DNA from: Hypericum androsaemum
Lineage: Eukaryota; Streptophyta; Magnoliopsida; Malpighiales; Hypericaceae
Assembly: GCA_963995505.1 (NCBI GenBank)
Contig: OZ023181.1
Coordinates: forward strand, 8,159,487 to 8,223,486
Reading direction: 5' to 3'
DNA: 64,000 nt
Under the pieces are notes generated by a model. It did not search any database. It was not told the DNA's origin and saw only the letters and a list, made by a program, of their open reading frames with translations. Shown here piece after piece: positions 45,453 to 57,385 of this stretch (position 1 is the first letter of the stretch; each line of letters begins with the position of its first letter). The translations under genes were made by a program, and so were the position numbers.

Positions 45453-47329
45453 ATAAAAAAATACAATATTTTAAAAAACCGATCACAAGATGATGCAAAT
45501 TTATTTATTTATTTATTTTTTGTTGATTCAATTGGGTGAACTGTTGGTCAAATTTGAGGTTCCTTTATAAAAAATATTATATTCAAAATTATTTTTATAA
45601 AAATATTAATTATTTTGAAATATTTTCAATTTTATTGTAAAATTTATCCTTTACAATTATTAAAATATAATTTCATCTTTTCTCATCTAACACCAATTTT
45701 AAAAATAAAAAATATTTTGTACAATTTGGTGTTAACAGTTAATCCAATCGATCTAATCGGTACTCAACGACGTTATATCATTATCTAAAATTTTTTATAA
45801 AAACAACCCGCTACTAATGTTAGATTACACTCTAATATGTTGGATTTCAATTTTTGAAAACACTGATTATACACCGTTTAATGATATACGATATTCCTCA
45901 AATCCAATCCCATCCGATATGCCTACTTTTGCTTTTTGGCTTTACGACCAACCTTTAATAAATCAAAAAATCTGATTACGAATTCTCAACGCTTCTATTC
46001 TCTAATCTCTACTAACCTCATTTTTCCTTTTCCAAACTAAATAATTATACGATAATTGAACATGCGCAAACATAAATCACTTTCGGGCCACAATAAGAGC
46101 AACTTTTTTTGGAAAAACTTATTTTGTAATTAGGACCGGAGAGTAATATCGAATTTTCTTAAAGTTTCGTCATTGTTCTTTTTGGATTATATATTAGGAT
46201 TTTGAAAGGTTTTTCAGGATTTCAAAATCATTTATGGATTTTTTTGGAAAAAAAATCCAGAATTTTTCCAAAAATCTCATTTTTTGCATAAGAATTAGAG
46301 ATTCCGTATAAATTCAGGTTATTATGAATCGCAAAACTATCATTGAGGTGATCTTCATATTAATTGGTAACTGTATAAAAACTGCTACTAAATTAACTGC
46401 TATAATAATTTTATGAAACTATAATGAAATACAATGTATGTATATTTTGTAACAAAACCAAATACTGTCAAATTACCTAACCAAATGATTCTATTTCCAC
46501 TTTTTTATCCATCACTTTTAACTTCTATATATACGATTAATTAGAGTCAAATATTGTACAAAAATATAAAAGAGGGGACTTTTTCTGTGTGATTTCGAAA
46601 ATGATTTTTTCTTAGTTGATAAGTAAACAAAGATTCCCTTACTTTACTTCGCCTTGGCATCGAAGACATCCATGACAATATTTTTACACACTCGCGTAAG
46701 ATCTCAACAAAGAAATTGAGCAAGAAATTGACAATATTTTTATTAATGTTGCTCATGTAGTACAAACTCATGACAAAACGTAGGAATGTGAAAAATAGTA
46801 TGGATCTTAGGGGTCTAACCAAAATAAAATTCTACGAATCAACGTCCCATTGATTTTGGATAAGCCATTGGGCTTGGCTATGTAGAGATCGGCCCGTTAG
46901 TGTTAGGCGACTAAGGTTAGTGTTATTGGGAGAATTGGTTATTCATTGGATGGCGAAAATGTAATTGAACATTTTCTCTTCACTTCCAAAAATAAAACGA
47001 TTACGTCTATTTTCTTTCTTCTTCTACTTCTTCCATTATCTTCTTCTTCCTCTTTATTGTAATTCGGACCACACCAACAGTACAAGCAACTCTAGGCTGC
47101 GTTTAAGATAGTTATTCTGTTATAATTTTTTTGGGGTAAGTTATGTTACATTGTATTACAACATATTATAATGATGCCAAACTATTGGCGTTTGATTGTT
47201 GTCACTAATAAGGCGAGTATCATCATCTGGATTATTATTTTGGGCTATTGAATGGAGAGATTGCACGTGTGATTAATCCTATGGTGGGTCCACTAGAGTT
47301 GGACTGAGGGACATTTTCTAGTCTTCACA
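45453..47329. other. AT-rich intergenic, no gene seen
   Basis: Long AT-rich stretch without recognisable coding sequence. The 91-codon minus-strand frame at 46547-46822 has no domain. A TTC-rich microsatellite (CTTCTTCTACTTCTTCC) is near 47018-47052. Confidence 0.55.
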
Positions 47330-47525
47330 TTGAGAGACATAATGTAGTGCACAACTCGAGATATAGGGTAGACAATGCGACATATGTGCACCATGCATCA
47401 TACAGTAATGCACAAACGTGACATACAGTAGTGCACAATGCGATATACAAATGTTGTATTTATCATGCTACATACAGTAGTGTACAATTCGATTTATAGT
47501 AGTGCATCATGCACATAGAATAGTT
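47330..47525. repeat. Minisatellite-like cluster (ACATACAGTAGTGCACAATGCGAT)
   Basis: Five to six imperfect copies of a unit of about 25 bp containing CAGTAGTGCAC(A/C)AT(G/T)CGA. Flanking sequence did not show clear terminal repeats. Confidence 0.6.
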
Positions 47526-47869
47526 CAACATAATGCAGAGATAATAAATTTCAAAAATTCTCGTACATAATCATTGATATTATAAAAATGTCATTAGGCA
47601 CACCTATTGCTGACATTTTCACATTGTCCAGACTATGCTGTCGGAGGCAAGCAGAATCAGATCCGCACGATGGGAGAGATATGATTAGACTCAGTTACTT
47701 TTTTAAGATAAACTTAGTTACTTACTTAATGGGTATTTGACACATTTTTTGGCAAATGATAAATAATTACAATACTAGATACAATTTACAAGATCCTAGT
47801 CGCGAGATCTTGGATAACCAGATTATTCCACTCCCCCCCCCTTCCGTCGCGAGATCCTAGTATCCTGGC
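47526..47869. other. Intergenic, no gene seen
   Basis: Unclassified sequence with a C-rich run (CTCCCCCCCCCTTCC) at about 47831-47844. Confidence 0.4.
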
Positions 47870-48648
47870 AGCGACCTGCGGATGACTTCCTCAAGCTCAA
47901 TACTGATGGAATTTTGATGGGCAACCCGGGCACTGCCGGTGCTGGTGGTATTATTTACGATTCGGGTGGTATTTGGTTATGTGGGTTTGCCAAGGGCATT
48001 GGTAGCTGCACTGCGGAGCTCTAGGCTTTAATCCTCGGACTTGAGCTGACTTGGAAGAGAGGGTTTCAGAGAGTCCAGGTAGAGGTAGACTCGTCTCTAG
48101 CCATCCTGTGGGTGGGACGGGATGTAGACCGGGCCCACCCTCTGACGACGCTGAGCTTGAGGGCGCGCGAGTTGTTGGAAAGGGATTGGGTGATCGACAT
48201 TCAACATACTTGGAGGGAGGGCAATTGGCTGGCGGGCCCGCTCTCCAAGCATGCTCTGAAGATTTTCTTGGATTATTATATTTTTGATGTCCCCTTAGCT
48301 TCCTGTTTGGAGATTTACATTGATGAATTACGACATATTAGCCTCTTTATGTGTACGAGCTTGACTAGGGGTGATCCTTCCCCTGGGGTTTATTTAGATG
48401 GTGATGGTGCAGGGCCAAGCTTTGTGACATACCAAACGCCAAGGGGGGATCTTTCTTCCCGAGGTACTCTTTCCCTCTCACGGGTTTTTCACACTGGGTT
48501 TTCTCGTGAAAGAGTTTTGACGAAGCCGGCAGTCGCAACCTTATAAGAGGCCGAGAGGGGGCCCTGTACTAAGTAGGTTTATTGTTGGCCATTTTGTTTA
48601 TATATATGGGCAATTTACCCCTCCCGTTCCAGCAAAAAAACATAGGGG
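47870..48648 (+). pseudogene. LINE RNase H domain and 3' tail, 5'-truncated
   Basis: Reads DDFLKLNTDGILMGNPGTAG with the first RNase H acidic residue, followed by GGIIYDSGGIWLCGFAKGIG and a TAG inside TAEL-ALILGLEL (TGG to TAG). VQVEVDSSLAILWV, then HTWREGNWLAGPLSKHALKI, then ELRHISLF close the domain. The 3' tail (GAGGTACTCTTTCCCTCTCA...CACTGGGTTTTC) matches the LINE copy at 39460. The Copia element at 48654 is inserted in its extreme 3' end. Confidence 0.8.
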
Positions 48649-48653
48649 CTTTT

Positions 48654-49569
48654 TGTTGGGGAAAATTGAATAAAAATTCAATGCAAAAAGCCCAAAGTGG
48701 AAAGCCCAAGTGGAAGGCCCAAAAGTGTATATGGAAAGGGCAATCCCACATTGGAAAGTGCAACAAAAATTTCCTAGTTTATAAGGAGACTTTTTTTATT
48801 GACTAAGAAATAAGTTGACCACCTGGATAGCCAACTCGGACCGCGGCGAGGATGGTGCGTAGCACCATCTCAGCACGCTTACACGCACGTGCGTGTGCGT
48901 ATGGCACATTGGACGCAGGTCATAATGGGCGCTTTGTGGTGCACTTGGCACTTCGCATCATCGCGAGGAGCTAGAGGAGCCTTAAAGTTTTGTCGAAGCT
49001 CGGACGAAGAGGTAGAAGGGCTGGAACATCCCGGAGGCTTCCAGATGGCCGAAGGATTGCTAGATTCCTCGCAAAGGAGTGCGAGCGAAGGCCTCTACTC
49101 AGATGTCCACCAAAGGGATATGAGCGAAGGGCTGTCTGCCGAAGGTTTCCAGCATACCTCCGAAGAGCCACGAACGCAGCCAGTCAGCCTACTGGCCTAT
49201 CAAATACGTCTCCTCGGCGTTGCTTTGTGCCCCTTCGAAAGTGCCTGCCTCTACTCCATCCAGCGCCTATAAATAGGCCCCACCCCCTCATTTGCATCTC
49301 ATCCCACAACTCATTGCATAAGCATTCGTTAGCAATAGTTGTTCTTCTCTCCCTCTCTCAAGAATGTTTGATATTCGGACGGTTCGCTTGAAACTTTGAG
49401 GGTCGTTGTGCTACAAACTCGGAAGCAGCCTAGTCATTGTATCTTGGGGATAATTGCCGTAGCCCGTAAGTATTGAATACGGGGCAATCTCGTCTTATAG
49501 AGAAAGAGTCCAACTCTTGCCTCGACTATACCAGATCCTAATCAAGTACACCACCTCCGACAATCAACA
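48654..49569 (+). repeat. 5' LTR of the Copia element (916 bp)
   Basis: Contains the U3 promoter with TATA box CTATAAATAG (about 49268-49277) and a pyrimidine-rich TTCTTCTCTCCCTCTCTC region downstream. It differs from the 3' LTR mainly by transitions (judged by eye) and by a shorter CACGCG-rich tract. The open frames in it (48889-49391) are LTR sequence, not genes. Confidence 0.93.
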
Positions 49570-49598
49570 ATCATAAGACGAGATCAGTGTACTTGAAG

Positions 49599-52500
49599 AT
49601 GGCATCATCAAGCTCCGCACCTACACCAGTGCCAGCGGTCCTGGAAACTGTCCATGCCGAAAGGCCGGCCGAGTTCAACGGTACCGAGTTTAAAAGGTGG
49701 CAACAGAAGATGTTGTTCTACCTGACGACGCTCAACTTGGTCCGATTCTTGAAGTAAGAGGCTTCGAAAGTGGTGAAAAATGAGGCTGATCCACAGAAGA
49801 CCAACGCTCTCGATGCATGGAGTCACAGCGACTTCCTATGTCATAACTATATCCTGAATAGCTTAGATGATGCCCTGTACAATGTCTATGCATGTACCAA
49901 GACTGTGAAAGAATTGTGGGACTCCCTAGAGAAGAAGTACAAAACGGAGGATCCCGGGATGAAGAAATTCATCGTCGGAAGGTTCCTCGACTTCCAGATG
50001 GTGGACTCCAAGAAGGTCATAGACCAAGTCCAAGAGTTGCAGCTGATTCTACACAAGATTCACGCCGAAGGCATGCAACTCAGCGAATCCTTCTAGGTAG
50101 CTGCTCTAATCGAGAAGCTACCCCCTCTGTGGAAGGACTTCAAGAACTACCTCAAGCATAAGAGGAAGGATATGGGGCTGAAAGACCTGATCGTGAGACT
50201 AAGGATCGAGGAAGACAACCGAAAGTCCAAAGTCAAGACCAGCAGGACCAACTCCGAGGCTAAGGTACACCTCGCCGAAGGTGGTACTGGCAAGAAGAGG
50301 AAGAAGCCCAGAAACGAGCAGGAGAAGCAAGAGCCAAAGCAAAAGAAAGCTAAGAAGATCAAGGGCAATTGCTACAATTGCGACAAGCCCGGTCACATGG
50401 CCAAAGATTATCACTTGCCGAAGAAGGATGATCGTGAGAAGGCTAACCTGGCTGAGGACTTGTCTGAGCTACACCTATCCACCGTGGTGTTTGAAGCTAA
50501 TCTGGTGGATAACCCAAGAGAGTGGTTCATAGACACAGGGGCAATCCGACACATCTGCTCAGACAAGGAGATGTTCTTAACCTACACAGCCATCAATGGG
50601 CGGAAGTTATTTATGGGTAACTATGTAACTTCTCCCGTAGTTGGACTAGGCTATGTGGTGCTGAGGCTGACCTCCGGAAAAGAGCTGACCCTCAAAGATG
50701 TGCTGCATGTCCTAGACATTCGTAAGAATTTAGTATCCGGCTCACTGTTGAGCAAAGCTGGGATGAAACTAGTATTCGAGGCCGATAGGTTTGTATTGAC
50801 TAAGGCTGGTACCTTTGTAGGAAAGGGTTACCTCGAAAGGGGGCTCTTTAAGATGAATGTAATAACTGTGAAACGCGTCTTTGAAGGGCCTAATAAAGTT
50901 ATCAATTCTGCTTACTTGGCTGAGTGTTCTAACTTATGGCATGATAGACTAGGACACGTAAGTTTGAGCTTACTAAGAAAGTTAGTAAGTTTAAATTTAT
51001 TGCCTAAAATGGAGTTTGACCCAAATAATAAATGTGAAGTATGTGTAGAGGCAAAAATGACCAAAGTACCTTTTCATTCAGTGAAAAAAAGTACTACACC
51101 TTTGGAGTTAATTCATACTGACATATGCGATGTGAAATACGTGCAAACTAGAGGTGGAAAAAAGTATTTCATCACATTTATTGACGATTGCACGAGGTAC
51201 TGTTATGTACACCTCTTAAAAGGAAAAGACGAAGCTCTAGAAGCTTTCAAGAGTTATAAGAATGAGGTTGAAAATTAACTTAGCACTAAAATCAAAATAA
51301 TTCGAAGTGATAGAGGGGGAGAATATGTAGCTCCGTTTGAAGAATTCTGCCAATAACATGGCATTATTCATCAGACAACTGCTCCGTACTCACCTCAATC
51401 AAATGGCGTAGCTAAACGCAAGAATCAAACTCTTAAGGAGATGATGAATGCTATGTTGATTAGCTCGGGCTTAGCACAGAACTTGTGGGGGGAAGCTGTG
51501 CTCTCAGCTAATCACATTCTAAACAAATTACCACACAAGAAAAGGGACAAAACTCCATATGAGTTATGAAAAGGAAGAAAGCCTTCCTACAGTTACCTTA
51601 AAGTGTGGGGGTGCCTAGCCAAGGTAGAAATACCTCTACCTAAAAGGGTGAGAATAGGACCGAAGACCGTTGACTGCATCTTTATCGGATATGCCCACAA
51701 CAGTAGCGCATACCGATTTCTAGTACACAAGTCTGAAAACCCTGAAATCAACGAGGGAATGGTCATGGAACCAAGGAATGCAACATTCTTTGAGAATATC
51801 TTTCCTAAAAAGGAAACGAAAGAAGTAAGCTCAAATAAAAGAAGTTATGAAGCTACACAAGGCTCTGATCAAGGTGTTGAGGAACCTAGACGGAGTAAGA
51901 GGACCAAAGTAGCCAAGTCGTTTGGTCCAGATTTTCTAAATTACATGTTAGAAAATGAACCTGGGACAGTCCAAGAGGCATTATCTAGTCTGGATGCTCC
52001 TCTCTGGAAAGAAGCTATCAATAGTGAGATAGAATCCATCATGCAAAACCACACGTGGGAAATCATGGATCTCCCACCAGGTTGCAAACCTTTAGGTTGC
52101 AAGTAGATCCTTAAAAGGAAATACAAAGCTGATGGATCAATCGACAAGTACAAAGCTCGGTTGGTAGCTAAAGGGTTCAAACAGAAGGAAGGATATGATT
52201 TCTTTGACACGTATTCGCCGGTCACAAGAATCACATCTATTAGAGTGCTCATAGCTGTCGCAGCACTATATAACCTCGAGATACATCAGATGGATTTAAA
52301 AACAGCTTTCCTAAATAGAGAACTGGAAGAGGAAATATATATGGAACAACCTGAAGGGTTTGTTGCCCCCGGACAAGAACATAAAGTGTGCAAGCTGGTC
52401 AAGTCACTGTACGAGCTAAAACAGGCACCGAAACAATGGCACGACAAATTTGACAGAACAATGATGTCAAATGGCTTTAAAATCAATGAGTGTGATAAAT

Positions 52501-53497
52501 GTGTATACATTAAAGGCACACCTGATGCTTACGTGATTGTATGCCTGTATGTAGACGACATGCTAATCACGGGAAGCAGTAATGATCTTATCGTAAAAAC
52601 TAATAACATGTTAAAAAATAACTTTGACATGAAAGATATGGGTTTAGCTGACGTCATACTAGGGATTAAAATCTCTAGGACGACTGAAGGAATTGTCTTG
52701 TCACAATCTCACTACGTTGAGAATGTACTCAAGAAATTCGATGCTTTTAACAAACCTCCGGCTAAGACTCCGGTAGACCTGAGTCTACACTTTGCAAAAA
52801 TATAGGGGACCCAGTGTTTCAACTAAAATACGCAAGGATTATTGGGAGCCTGATGTACTTAACAAATTGTACACACCCTGATATTGCATACTCAGTTAGC
52901 AAGCTTAGTAGATTCACGAGCAATCAAGGACCAGACCACTGGCTAGCTCTGGAAAGGGTTCTAAAGTATCTAAAATATACCATGAACCATGGCATACTTT
53001 ATACTAGGTATCCAGCTGTATTAGAAGGATACAATGATGCGAATTGGATATCGGACATTAAAGACTCCGAATCCACTAGTGGTTATGTGTTCACCATAGG
53101 TGGAGGAGATGTGTCCTAGAAATCCTCTAAACAAATGTGCATAGCTCGATCCACCATGGAGTCAGAGTTTATAGCACAAGACAAAGCTGGGGAAGAAGCT
53201 GAATGACTCAGAAACTTCCTAGAGGATATTCCATGTTGGAACAAGCATGTGCCTCCTGTATTGATACATTGTGATAGCATGTCAGCAATCAGGAGAGCTC
53301 AAAGTACTATGTACAACGGGAAGTCTCGACACATCCGTAGGAAACATAACACCGTTAGACAATTGATATCAAGTAGAGTAATAACCATTGATTATGTGAA
53401 GTCCAAGGACAACATAGCTGATCCTTTGATGAAAGGAATCAACAGAGATCAAATGTATAACGCACTAAGGGGAATGGGGTTAAAACCCACACATTAA
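49599..53497 (+). pseudogene. Copia gag-pol polyprotein with multiple stops
   Basis: One reading frame runs from ATG 49599 to about 52805, with TAA or TAG at 49755, 50094 and 51276, others near 51355 and 51567, and a TAG near 52104. A frameshift near 52800 moves it to the frame ending at 53497, with stops near 53117 and 53203. In order: UBN2-type gag (FNGTEFKRWQQKMLFYLTTL); CCHC knuckle [14 protein letters not shown], whose last Cys is Tyr; protease [12 protein letters not shown]; pre-integrase [10 protein letters not shown]; integrase with [16 protein letters not shown] and APYSPQSNGVA; reverse transcriptase with QMDLKTAFLN and CLYVDDMLITG; and RNase H with YNDANW and KSKDNIADPL. All domains are recognisable, but no intact protein is possible. 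Confidence 0.95.
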
Positions 53498-54043
53498 AGA
53501 ACGTTCATAGCGGTAACTCAACCATGATGAGTGGAGATCTCACAAACTTGGTTCAATGAGACAACTAAGTTATGGATGGTTTAGATGAATACTTGGAACC
53601 CATCCCATTCTCACAAGCTGCCCAAGTGCGAACCTGCTGAGGTGTGGTAAGGTTAAACGTCTACGCTTTTAATGATTCCTATACCAAGAAAAAGGTGGAG
53701 AATGGCAGTATACTTTTGATGGGAGATCACCTATATAAGTGTGAAGTGAGGCCGCTTCAAATGGAAAAATACTTATGAATCCAAAATAAGGTCCATGGCC
53801 GAAACGGACACAACGTGAGAACCAAAGGATATTAGAGATATCATTGTGTAAATGTTATTGTCTAGGTTTACATAAAAAAACTGATCAGTTCAAGACATTG
53901 CGTTCACAGAGCAGCAAGTAAATCCGATAGCATTTTACATGAGAAGGTTCAAAGCCGTAAGCTACCTATCTCGATACAATGATATTTCGTTGGAACTTTT
54001 CTTAAAGTGTCAGCATGCATTAATCATCATTCATGTGGGGGAT

Positions 54044-55003
54044 TGTTGGGGAAAATTGAATGAAAATTCAATGCAAAAAGCCCAAAGTAGAAAGCCCAAG
54101 TGGAAGGCCCAAAAGTGGATATGGAAAGGGCAATCTCACATTGGAAAGTGCAACAAAAATTTCCTAGTTTATAAGGAGGCTTTCCTTATTGACTAGGAAA
54201 TAAGTTGACCACCTGGATAGCCAACTCGGACCGCGGCGAGGATGGTGCTACACGCGCACGTGCACAAGCACGCACACGCGCACGAGCACGCGCACGCGCA
54301 CACTCACGCGTACGTGCATGTGCACATGGCGCATTGGACGCAGGTCACAATGGGCACTTTGTGGTGCACTTGGCACTTCGCACGTACGCATCATCGCGAG
54401 GAGCTGGAGGAGCCTTAAAGTTTTGCCGAAGCTCGGACGAAGAGGCAGAAGGGCTGGAACATCCAGGAGGCTTCCAGACGGCCGAAGGGTTGTGAGACTC
54501 CTCGCGAAGGAGTGTGAGCGAAGGCCTCTGCTCAGATGTCCACCGAAGGGACACGAGCGAAGGGTTGTCTGCCGAAGGGTTCCACAATGCCTCCGAAGAG
54601 CCACGAACACAGCCAGTTAGCCTGGTGGCCTAACGAGCGCGTCCCATCGGCGTTGCTTCGTGCCCCTTCGGAAGTGCCTGCCTCCACTCCATCCAGCGCC
54701 TATAAATAGGCCCCTCCCCCTCATTTGCATCTCACCCCACAACTCATTGCATATGTATTTGTTAGCAATAGTTGTTCTTCTCTCCCTCTCTCAAGAAAGT
54801 TCCGATATTTGGACGGTTATCCTGAAGCTTCGAGGGTCGTTGTGCTACGAACTCGGAAGCATCCTAGTCGTTGTATCTTGGGGACGATTGCCGCAGCCCG
54901 TAAGCACTGAATACGGGGCAATTTCATCTTACGGAGAAAGAGTCCAACTCTTACCTCGACTATACTAGATCCTAATCAAGTACACCACCTCCGACAATCA
55001 ACA
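54044..55003 (+). repeat. 3' LTR of the Copia element (960 bp)
   Basis: Same start, end and TATA box (CTATAAATAG, about 54700-54710) as the 5' LTR. It is longer because of an alternating CACGCG/GCACGC tract at about 54250-54325. ORFs within it are not genes. Confidence 0.93.
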
Positions 55004-55008
55004 CTTTT

Positions 55009-56729
55009 TGACTCGTGAAAATGGGATTCGTGTGAACAACTTATCAAATTTGTTAGTTAGAATTTTTATATTCAATTTAAACTTTGTAAGAAAATTAGTA
55101 TATAAATTTTCCTGTATAAACAAGTCAACCACCCTTTTATATCAACAGTTTACAATAAATTCATGCTATTTAAAATAGATTGAAAAATTATTGATGAGCA
55201 TTGTTTTTAAAAATGTCGTCTGACTGGCAGTCCAACTGATTAGACCACGAATTGGACTGAACCCAGTGCCTTAAAAGGTGGTAAGGACGCCCACCTTACA
55301 AAATGGATGAAAACTGGTTGGACTAGATCGGTTGGTCAATTTTTTGGCTCAGACCTCTTGATTCGAACAGATTTTACCCAACCCAAAAAATAAAAAAAAT
55401 CAGAGTACACACTCGATTTTTCCAAGTCAACACAAAATAAACTAAATCAACAAAGAAAATTATACTAGATATGAAATAAATTGACTAACATATCTAGAAT
55501 ATTAATTTTTAAACCTATTATATAGACTATATATTATTTTAAAATAGGAAAATATATATATAACATTCGGTCTGGTTGGTAGTTTGACCGGTCAGACTAG
55601 TTAACCTAGAGGTCGGACTAATTTATGGGTCGACCTCCGGGTCATTTTTGAAAACAACGTTGATCAGTCTATAGTACTTGAAAAATGAACTGCATATTTT
55701 TCAAAGTTCTAAAAAGTGACACGGAGATCGATCTGCGATTTGTCCCAATCTTTGGGTCGAACGATCCGAACATTCAGACCTGAATTTTATATTTCTTAAA
55801 TTATTTTAAATATATATATGTAAATAATATAGGAAGTTCTTCACCGAGATACTAGTCCAACCACTAGAAAAATCCAAAATTAGGAAACAATAGGGCAAAA
55901 TTGGGGAGTTGGCGAGGGTTTTGGAATATTCTTTTTACCAATTTTGGGTGAACTGTCCAGTCTGACCAAAAAATCTGGGTAAATTATCTGATCCGAACAA
56001 ATTTTGGACAATTCATAGTATTACCGATTTAACCCTCAAATCGATACACTGAACAACTAGATTTGTGGTTCCTCGATATAGTTGGTGTTATTAGCCTTTT
56101 GGGGTATTTGGATTAATATATAACCTTACATGGATTCATGGTCCGACCATATTTTTCAAAATATTTTTCCGACGAATTTTCCAATCATTTGTTTTAAATC
56201 AGTTATACTCTAGACAAAACACAAGTCCACTCTCGTAGAACTCAACAATTATAAATGCCACGTCTACTATACGATTGTTTATGTTTTTTTAATATATTTT
56301 TTTACACCATGTAATTATACCTACCACGAATTAAATCCTAAAATTTGTTAATTTTTACTATGACTTGTGCATTACGCCAAATTTCATTTCCATGTAATCC
56401 ATCCTAGGGGTTGCAGTTTGTTTTTTGGAATGGTCATTTGCCGTCTCAAAGATTGAGGAAATTACACGTTCGCAGGAATGTCTTGCTTCATCCTCGAATA
56501 ACTTACTCTCCAAAGTCCAAAGTAGACAGTTTCTTCATCTATCCTACGGCACAAACGGACACCCAGTCCTGTTTTGATTCGATGATAGATAGAGAGTAGA
56601 AAAGAAATGCAGATTTTTTTCTGTATTCTAAATTTTGTCCGGGTTAGAATTACTCGAATACATAGAACAGGTTCTGTTACAATAATATACAATACATTAT
56701 TAAATTTTTTATTTTTGAAGTGCCCCTAG
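55009..56729. other. Intergenic with a decayed inverted-repeat element
   Basis: No gene. From about 55203 to 55665 the outer ends are inverted copies (TTGTTTTTAAAAATG at left, CATTTTTGAAAACAA at right) with further inverted similarity inward (AACCGGTC/GACC-rich segments), suggesting an old MITE. No target duplication was confirmed. The open frame at 56411-56599 has no domain. Confidence 0.45.
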
Positions 56730-57385
56730 GGGTGGTGCTGTTCTCAAACCACCAGTTACGGTTTGGGAACTGTGGTTCAAGGTACCGGAAATGTGAAATC
56801 TTAACTGAAACAGGCCCTCCACGGTTCAAGGCGGTTTAAGAACTGCACGTTATGCCTCAACCGCTGGTTCATGAAACAGTAGGCTATTCTTAAAAAAATA
56901 CAAAGATTAATTGGGCTTGAATTAATATATAAAATAATTAAATTGTCTAGCAAATAACATTTGGCATAGCAGTACAAAGCGTGTATAAGATTTTGACATA
57001 GGTCTTGGTTTCAAATCCTTACTTTTTAAAAAATTTATCTAAGTATCCTTTTCTCTAAGAAAAATCAAATTCCAAATAGTTATCCCACTTTTTTAGAGCT
57101 ACTCACCTAGTCTGATTTAATTGCACTTATTATTTTTGCACTACATTCATCGATATCAAAAACTCACATATAAACACACCCAAATTATCATAACATGTGA
57201 ATAACAAAGTTAGTAAAAGGCTATAAATGACTTTTTATCCAAATATTTTACCAAAAAAAGCAGTTAGAACCGTCTATTTGACCTTAACCTTTTATAAAAA
57301 TTTTGATTAAAATTTCAGAACCATCCACCACAATTCGATGTGAGAACTCTAACCGACGATTCTTACCGTGGTAACCCCCCGTAGT
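56730..57385. mobile_element. hAT-like nonautonomous element (tentative)
   Basis: Left end TAGGGGTGGTGCTGTTC followed by CGGTTTGGGAACTGTGG; inverted right end GGGGGGTTACCACGGTAAG. TAGGGGTG ends with GGTT/AACC-rich flanks are common in plant hAT MITEs. An 8-bp duplication could not be fixed. A SINE-like sequence is nested at 56945-57065. Confidence 0.4.
56945..57065 (+). mobile_element. tRNA-derived SINE-like sequence
   Basis: A-box-like TGGCATAGCAGTACAAAGCG and B-box-like GGTTTCAAATCC, about 40 bp apart, followed by an A-rich stretch. It does not fold as a clear tRNA. Target duplication not found. Confidence 0.5.

Larger units (their letters stand above)
48649..55008 (+). mobile_element. Complete but defective 6.35-kb Copia retrotransposon
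   Basis: The element spans 48654-55003 and is bounded by a perfect 5-bp target duplication CTTTT (48649-48653, 55004-55008). The LTRs start TGTTGGGGAAAATTG and end GACAATCAACA. The internal region codes gag-protease-integrase-reverse transcriptase-RNase H in Copia order. A polypurine tract GTGGGGGAT precedes the 3' LTR. No canonical tRNA-Met primer site follows the 5' LTR. Many stops and one frameshift disable it. Confidence 0.95.

Noticed and set aside
48889..49391. ORFs of 127-133 codons near the left Copia end
   Set aside because: They lie wholly in the LTR and have equivalents in the other LTR at 54205-54620.
57020..57035. tRNA gene suggested by a B-box
   Set aside because: No acceptor stem or anticodon arm could be drawn; better explained as a SINE.
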